From Candidatus Nitrosopelagicus sp. (lineage in GTDB: Archaea; Thermoproteota; Nitrososphaeria; Nitrososphaerales; Nitrosopumilaceae): a stretch of DNA of 46,273 nt. Numbering within the stretch: the stretch's first letter is position 1; each line of letters begins with the position of its first letter. The notes under the pieces were generated by a model. The model searched no databases. It was not told the origin of the DNA and saw only the letters and a program-made list of their open reading frames with translations. The DNA lies in contig JAOLYB010000008.1 of NCBI GenBank assembly GCA_028343215.1, forward strand, positions 1 to 46,273. Direction: 5' to 3'. The position numbers and the translations under genes are program-made. Shown here in pieces: positions 43,659-46,273 of this stretch.

Positions 43659-44459
43659 ATGAATTTTAAAAATAAAGTTGTAGTAATTACTGGTGCATCT
43701 AGTGGAATTGGTGAAGCAGCAGCTGAACAATTTGCTAAAAAAGGAGCAAATATCGTGCTTGTTGCAAGAAGAAAAGAAAAGCTAGAGCAAGTTGAGAAAA
43801 AACTTTCAAAATATTCTACAAAAATTCTAGTACAGGTTTGTGATGTGTCTGATAAAGAACAAGTAAAGCAAATGTCTGAAAAAGTAATTGAAATATTCTC
43901 TAAAATTGATGTACTAGTAAATAATGCAGGATTTGTAATTTATGGCAAAGTAGAGGAATTATCTATTGAAGATATTGAATCTCAAATGCAAACCAACTAT
44001 TTTGGTATGATAAATTGTACCAAATATTTTCTTCCATATTTTCTGAAACAAAATTCTGGTCATATGGTAAATGTGGCATCAGTTGGAGGAAGCTTTGGGG
44101 TACCTGGTATTGCATCATATTGTGCAACAAAATTTGCAATGCTAGGATTTTCTGAAGGGTTACACCACGAACTTCATGAAACTAATGTTGGAGTAACTGT
44201 TGTAAGTCCAATAATGGTTAGAACTAGCTTATTTGATCATCCATCATTCAAAAATTTTACAAAATTTGCAACTGGAATTTCCTTAACTTCTGAAACTGTT
44301 GCAAAAGCAATCATCAAGGCATCAGATTCATCTAGATTAGAAATTGTCGTTCCATCATTCGTACGAATCGGAATCTGGTTCAAACAAACATTTCCATTTT
44401 TAATTAATCCAATAATTGGAAATAGATTTAGAAAACAGCTTGATAAAAGAGATTCTTAG
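43659..44459 (+). CDS. Short-chain dehydrogenase/reductase (SDR), second copy
   Basis: This 266-residue SDR has TGASSGIG (about 11-18), ARRKEK, NNAG (about 89-92) and YCATK (about 157-161). It is similar in layout to the SDR at 20038-20778 but has a longer hydrophobic C-terminus (FKQTFPFLINPIIG), which may associate with membranes. The gene follows the flippase-like gene by three bases, so a role in lipid metabolism is possible. The substrate cannot be read. Confidence 0.9.
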   Translation: MNFKNKVVVITGASSGIGEAAAEQFAKKGANIVLVARRKEKLEQVEKKLSKYSTKILVQVCDVSDKEQVKQMSEKVIEIFSKIDVLVNNAGFVIYGKVEELSIEDIESQMQTNYFGMINCTKYFLPYFLKQNSGHMVNVASVGGSFGVPGIASYCATKFAMLGFSEGLHHELHETNVGVTVVSPIMVRTSLFDHPSFKNFTKFATGISLTSETVAKAIIKASDSSRLEIVVPSFVRIGIWFKQTFPFLINPIIGNRFRKQLDKRDS

Positions 44460-44821
44460 GCATTTTCGTCTGTAATTTTTATTTCAGCTAATTCGTATTG
44501 AATTATTTCAGTAAGATTGATTCCTTGTTCTGCAAGATAATCCACTGTTTTTTTACTTAGTTTAGCTTTCATTTCATTTAGTTTAAATTCACACACAACA
44601 CCTTTTTCTAAATCATTTAATTTTACATCCTTTGAAAGATTTAGCCCTTCAATGATTGATGTTCCTTGTACTGATTCATACAATTGCAGATCAACTTTTT
44701 TATCTTTTTCATTGATATCTAGAACATAACCGCTATTTGTTAGTGATTTTGGTTTTCCAAATTTTGGTGATTCTAATTCTTTATTGATATCTTCTGGAAC
44801 TTCGTCCTTTTTTTTAGCCAT
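44456..44821 (-). CDS. Thaumarchaeal-type hypothetical protein
   Basis: This 121-residue charged protein has a basic N-terminus and a C-terminal beta-rich part (VLDINEKDKKVDLQLYESVQ, CEFKLNEMKAKLS). No known motif or membrane segment is visible. It overlaps the SDR stop by four bases and follows the zinc-binding gene by 13 bases on the same strand, so those two form a likely operon. The function is unknown. Confidence 0.6.
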   Translation of the reverse strand: MAKKKDEVPEDINKELESPKFGKPKSLTNSGYVLDINEKDKKVDLQLYESVQGTSIIEGLNLSKDVKLNDLEKGVVCEFKLNEMKAKLSKKTVDYLAEQGINLTEIIQYELAEIKITDENA

Positions 44822-44834
44822 TTTTCATCAAAAA

Positions 44835-45176
44835 CTATGATTCGTCTTTGTCTTTTTTGCTTTTTTGCCACCAATCTAAATAATCATATTGTTTATCTGA
44901 TTTTGTGCTTTCTTTACGAGATAATTTGTATCTGATATCACTAACTTGTTCCCTTGTTGCATAGAGACCACATCTTTTACAAATGAAGTGTTTTGTTGCT
45001 GGATCTAACTTCATTATTAGACCTAATCCTTCAAAATCAATCCCATCTTCCATTTCTCTATATGGTGGTGCTCTAAATTCAAAACCCTCTTCTTGTTCCT
45101 CAGCCTTAAAATCTGCCTCTAGCTGTTTTCTTTTCTTAGATACTTCTCTACTTACACATTCAGGGCAGTTTACCAA
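44835..45176 (-). CDS. Small zinc-binding hypothetical protein
   Basis: This 113-residue protein starts at TTG 45176. It holds two CxxC pairs: CPEC at residues 4-7 and CKRC near residues 70-73. They could form one zinc ribbon interrupted by an acidic, Glu-rich insert. A basic C-terminal tail (KKDKDES) follows. TTATGTAAAAATA lies about 20-30 bases upstream, as a TATA-like box for a leaderless TTG start. No family is recognised. Confidence 0.65.
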   Translation of the reverse strand: MVNCPECVSREVSKKRKQLEADFKAEEQEEGFEFRAPPYREMEDGIDFEGLGLIMKLDPATKHFICKRCGLYATREQVSDIRYKLSRKESTKSDKQYDYLDWWQKSKKDKDES

Positions 45177-45236
45177 TATCGATTTCCTTCTATTTTTACA
45201 TAAGAGTGTTGCCTCATTTTTTAGATCTAAAAAATG

Positions 45237-45304
45237 ACTGATGCGCGGATTAACTCTTCATCCCTTGCGGTCAGTTCGCCCATCGACAACCGCGCACCAG
45301 TACA
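45237..45304. ncRNA. GC-rich hairpin, candidate small RNA (H/ACA-like on the plus strand)
   Basis: In a 151-base gap, ACTG-A-TGCGCGG at 45237-45248 pairs with CCGCGCA-C-CAGT at 45290-45301: 11 base pairs and one A-C mismatch, enclosing 41 bases. On the plus strand ACA follows immediately (45302-45304), as in archaeal H/ACA guides. TTG-CG and CG-A-CAA could form an inner stem. The minus strand instead ends in a T6 stretch. The strand and class are unresolved, and no target was searched. Confidence 0.5.
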
Positions 45305-45327
45305 TCTCTGTTAGTTTTTGTAAGCTA

Positions 45328-46273
45328 TTATTTTTTGTCTTCTAAAATTTCTGATGCAATTTTTGTTGTATTGCTGACGCCATTACCGTTGAAGTTTCTT
45401 GAAAACTCTTTAACCGAATCTGTAATTTCCTCATAATTTTCGTACATTTCTCTTATAGCTTCTGCTATTTGCACTCTATTTCGAGCAAACAATCCTAATT
45501 TTTTTTCTTTTGCCCATTCGATCTGATTAGTATGTTCATCATAAATTGGAATTCCAATTATCGGTTTTGCGTGACTACCTAGAATTTCTCCCATTACTGT
45601 ATGAGAACCATTTACCACTGCATATTTGCACAAATTCAAAACTGTTTCTTTTTCCTGTTCAGAAAGAAATCCTTTATCAATTTGAATCCAATCAATTTTC
45701 TTTTCATATGCCTCTGATATTGAATATTCTTTCCCATCTTTATCTAAAACTCTATCAATACTTGAATTATTTTTTGCATGAGAGACAATTCTTTTCTCAT
45801 CTTTCATCTCTGATTGATGAAATGCTTCTTCGTACCTTTCACCTGTTCCATCGTTAGTTGATTTATTTCCAGTCCTCATCCAATAACCATAATTTGAATC
45901 TGAAACTAATTTTTCTAAATCGCTTTTTTCACTTTTCTCAATTATTTTTTCATTCGTAAAATGTCCCACATAGACTACTTTTTCTTGAACCTCTTTTGTA
46001 AAATTTAGATTGTATTCACACATTGTATATGGCGGTTCAGAGTCTGCCACAAGAATTTTAGATGCTTTGGAAATTTGTTTTGCAACAAACTCTAATGCTG
46101 GTTTGAAATACATTCTTGATTTCCATAATTTTGGTTTGAACTGATTGGTAACGAACAAACTTGTGATATTTCGTCGTTGTGCTAATACATTCGAACCCAT
46201 ATCTCCATCATTAATTACTAAATCAAATCCAATTTTGTTATACAGTTTAGCTTCGTCTTTCAAATAACTTGAA
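45328..46273 (-). CDS. MurG-like glycosyltransferase, partial (5' end outside window)
   Basis: The frame is open to the window edge above the visible 315 codons, so the start lies outside. The visible part has INDGDMGSNVLAQRRNITSL, a middle linker, and the C-terminal block YAVVNGSHTVMGEILGSHAK followed by PIIGIPIYDEHTNQIEWAKE. That is the nucleotide-sugar site of GT28/MurG-type transferases (the G-G-H-x-T-x-x-E-like turn). The substrate and acceptor are unknown. Surface glycan assembly is likely. The call is by fold pattern. Confidence 0.72.
   Translation of the reverse strand, partial: SSYLKDEAKLYNKIGFDLVINDGDMGSNVLAQRRNITSLFVTNQFKPKLWKSRMYFKPALEFVAKQISKASKILVADSEPPYTMCEYNLNFTKEVQEKVVYVGHFTNEKIIEKSEKSDLEKLVSDSNYGYWMRTGNKSTNDGTGERYEEAFHQSEMKDEKRIVSHAKNNSSIDRVLDKDGKEYSISEAYEKKIDWIQIDKGFLSEQEKETVLNLCKYAVVNGSHTVMGEILGSHAKPIIGIPIYDEHTNQIEWAKEKKLGLFARNRVQIAEAIREMYENYEEITDSVKEFSRNFNGNGVSNTTKIASEILEDKK

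Noticed and set aside
1-46273. Mobile elements, CRISPR arrays, prophage or tRNA genes
   Set aside because: No transposase or integrase-like products, no regular spaced repeats and no tRNA cloverleaf were found on reading both strands.

Overview
The window looks like the chromosome of an ammonia-oxidising thaumarchaeon (Nitrosopumilus/Nitrosarchaeum-like). The DNA is AT-rich and densely packed. It encodes archaeal hallmark proteins (DNA polymerase D subunits DP1 and DP2, Orc1/Cdc6, GINS, a group II chaperonin, geranylgeranylglyceryl-phosphate synthase, archaeal-type CCA transferase, a GPN-loop GTPase, an archaeosine-pathway gene). It also carries a CdvB/ESCRT-III protein and cobalamin synthesis, a combination typical of Thaumarchaeota. 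Many genes have a TATA-like box 24-28 bases before the start codon, as expected for leaderless transcripts. I see no mobile element, CRISPR array, rRNA or tRNA.

Layout. 1-4.3 kb: exported cyclophilin with a CFI-box tail (cut by the window edge), a frameshifted small protein, CbiE, a HEPN-like protein, an AN1 zinc finger, then GINS with a membrane protein. 4.3-9.9 kb: glutamine synthetase, thermosome, serine hydroxymethyltransferase. 9.9-19.2 kb: a replication district with DP2 (frameshifted), GGGP synthase, four small putative regulators, a ~590-base intergenic region with ORB-like repeats and many TTAAC boxes (probable replication origin), Orc1/Cdc6 and DP1. 19.3-29.8 kb: SpoIIM-like membrane protein, a tiny Cys-rich protein, an SDR enzyme, an RNA-end-processing operon (ThpR, CCA transferase, and a kinase fused to an AlkA-type glycosylase), UPF0200/UPF0201, RNase Z, PRPP synthetase and an MscS channel split by a frameshift. 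30-35 kb: KamA-like radical SAM enzyme, hemerythrin-like protein (frameshifted), APS kinase facing a CysQ-type phosphatase, GtrA, and an unassigned structured RNA. 35-39 kb: CdvB facing a coiled-coil protein, then winged-helix regulators and an exported helical protein. 39-46 kb: FolE, QueC, homoserine kinase, GPN GTPase, a flippase-like protein, a second SDR, two small thaumarchaeal-type proteins, a short GC-rich hairpin RNA candidate, and a partial MurG-like glycosyltransferase.

Two features of the whole window stand out. Four genes are each restored to a single full-length frame by removing one base from an A/T homopolymer, which points to a systematic sequence error rather than four biological events. 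All eleven convergent protein-gene pairs end between 17 bases of overlap and 6 bases of gap, so transcripts of facing genes must overlap or stop inside one another. The best candidates for undescribed biology are the structured RNA at about 34562-34700, the kinase-DNA glycosylase fusion at 21057-22424, the hairpin at 45237-45304, and the gene set around the probable origin.
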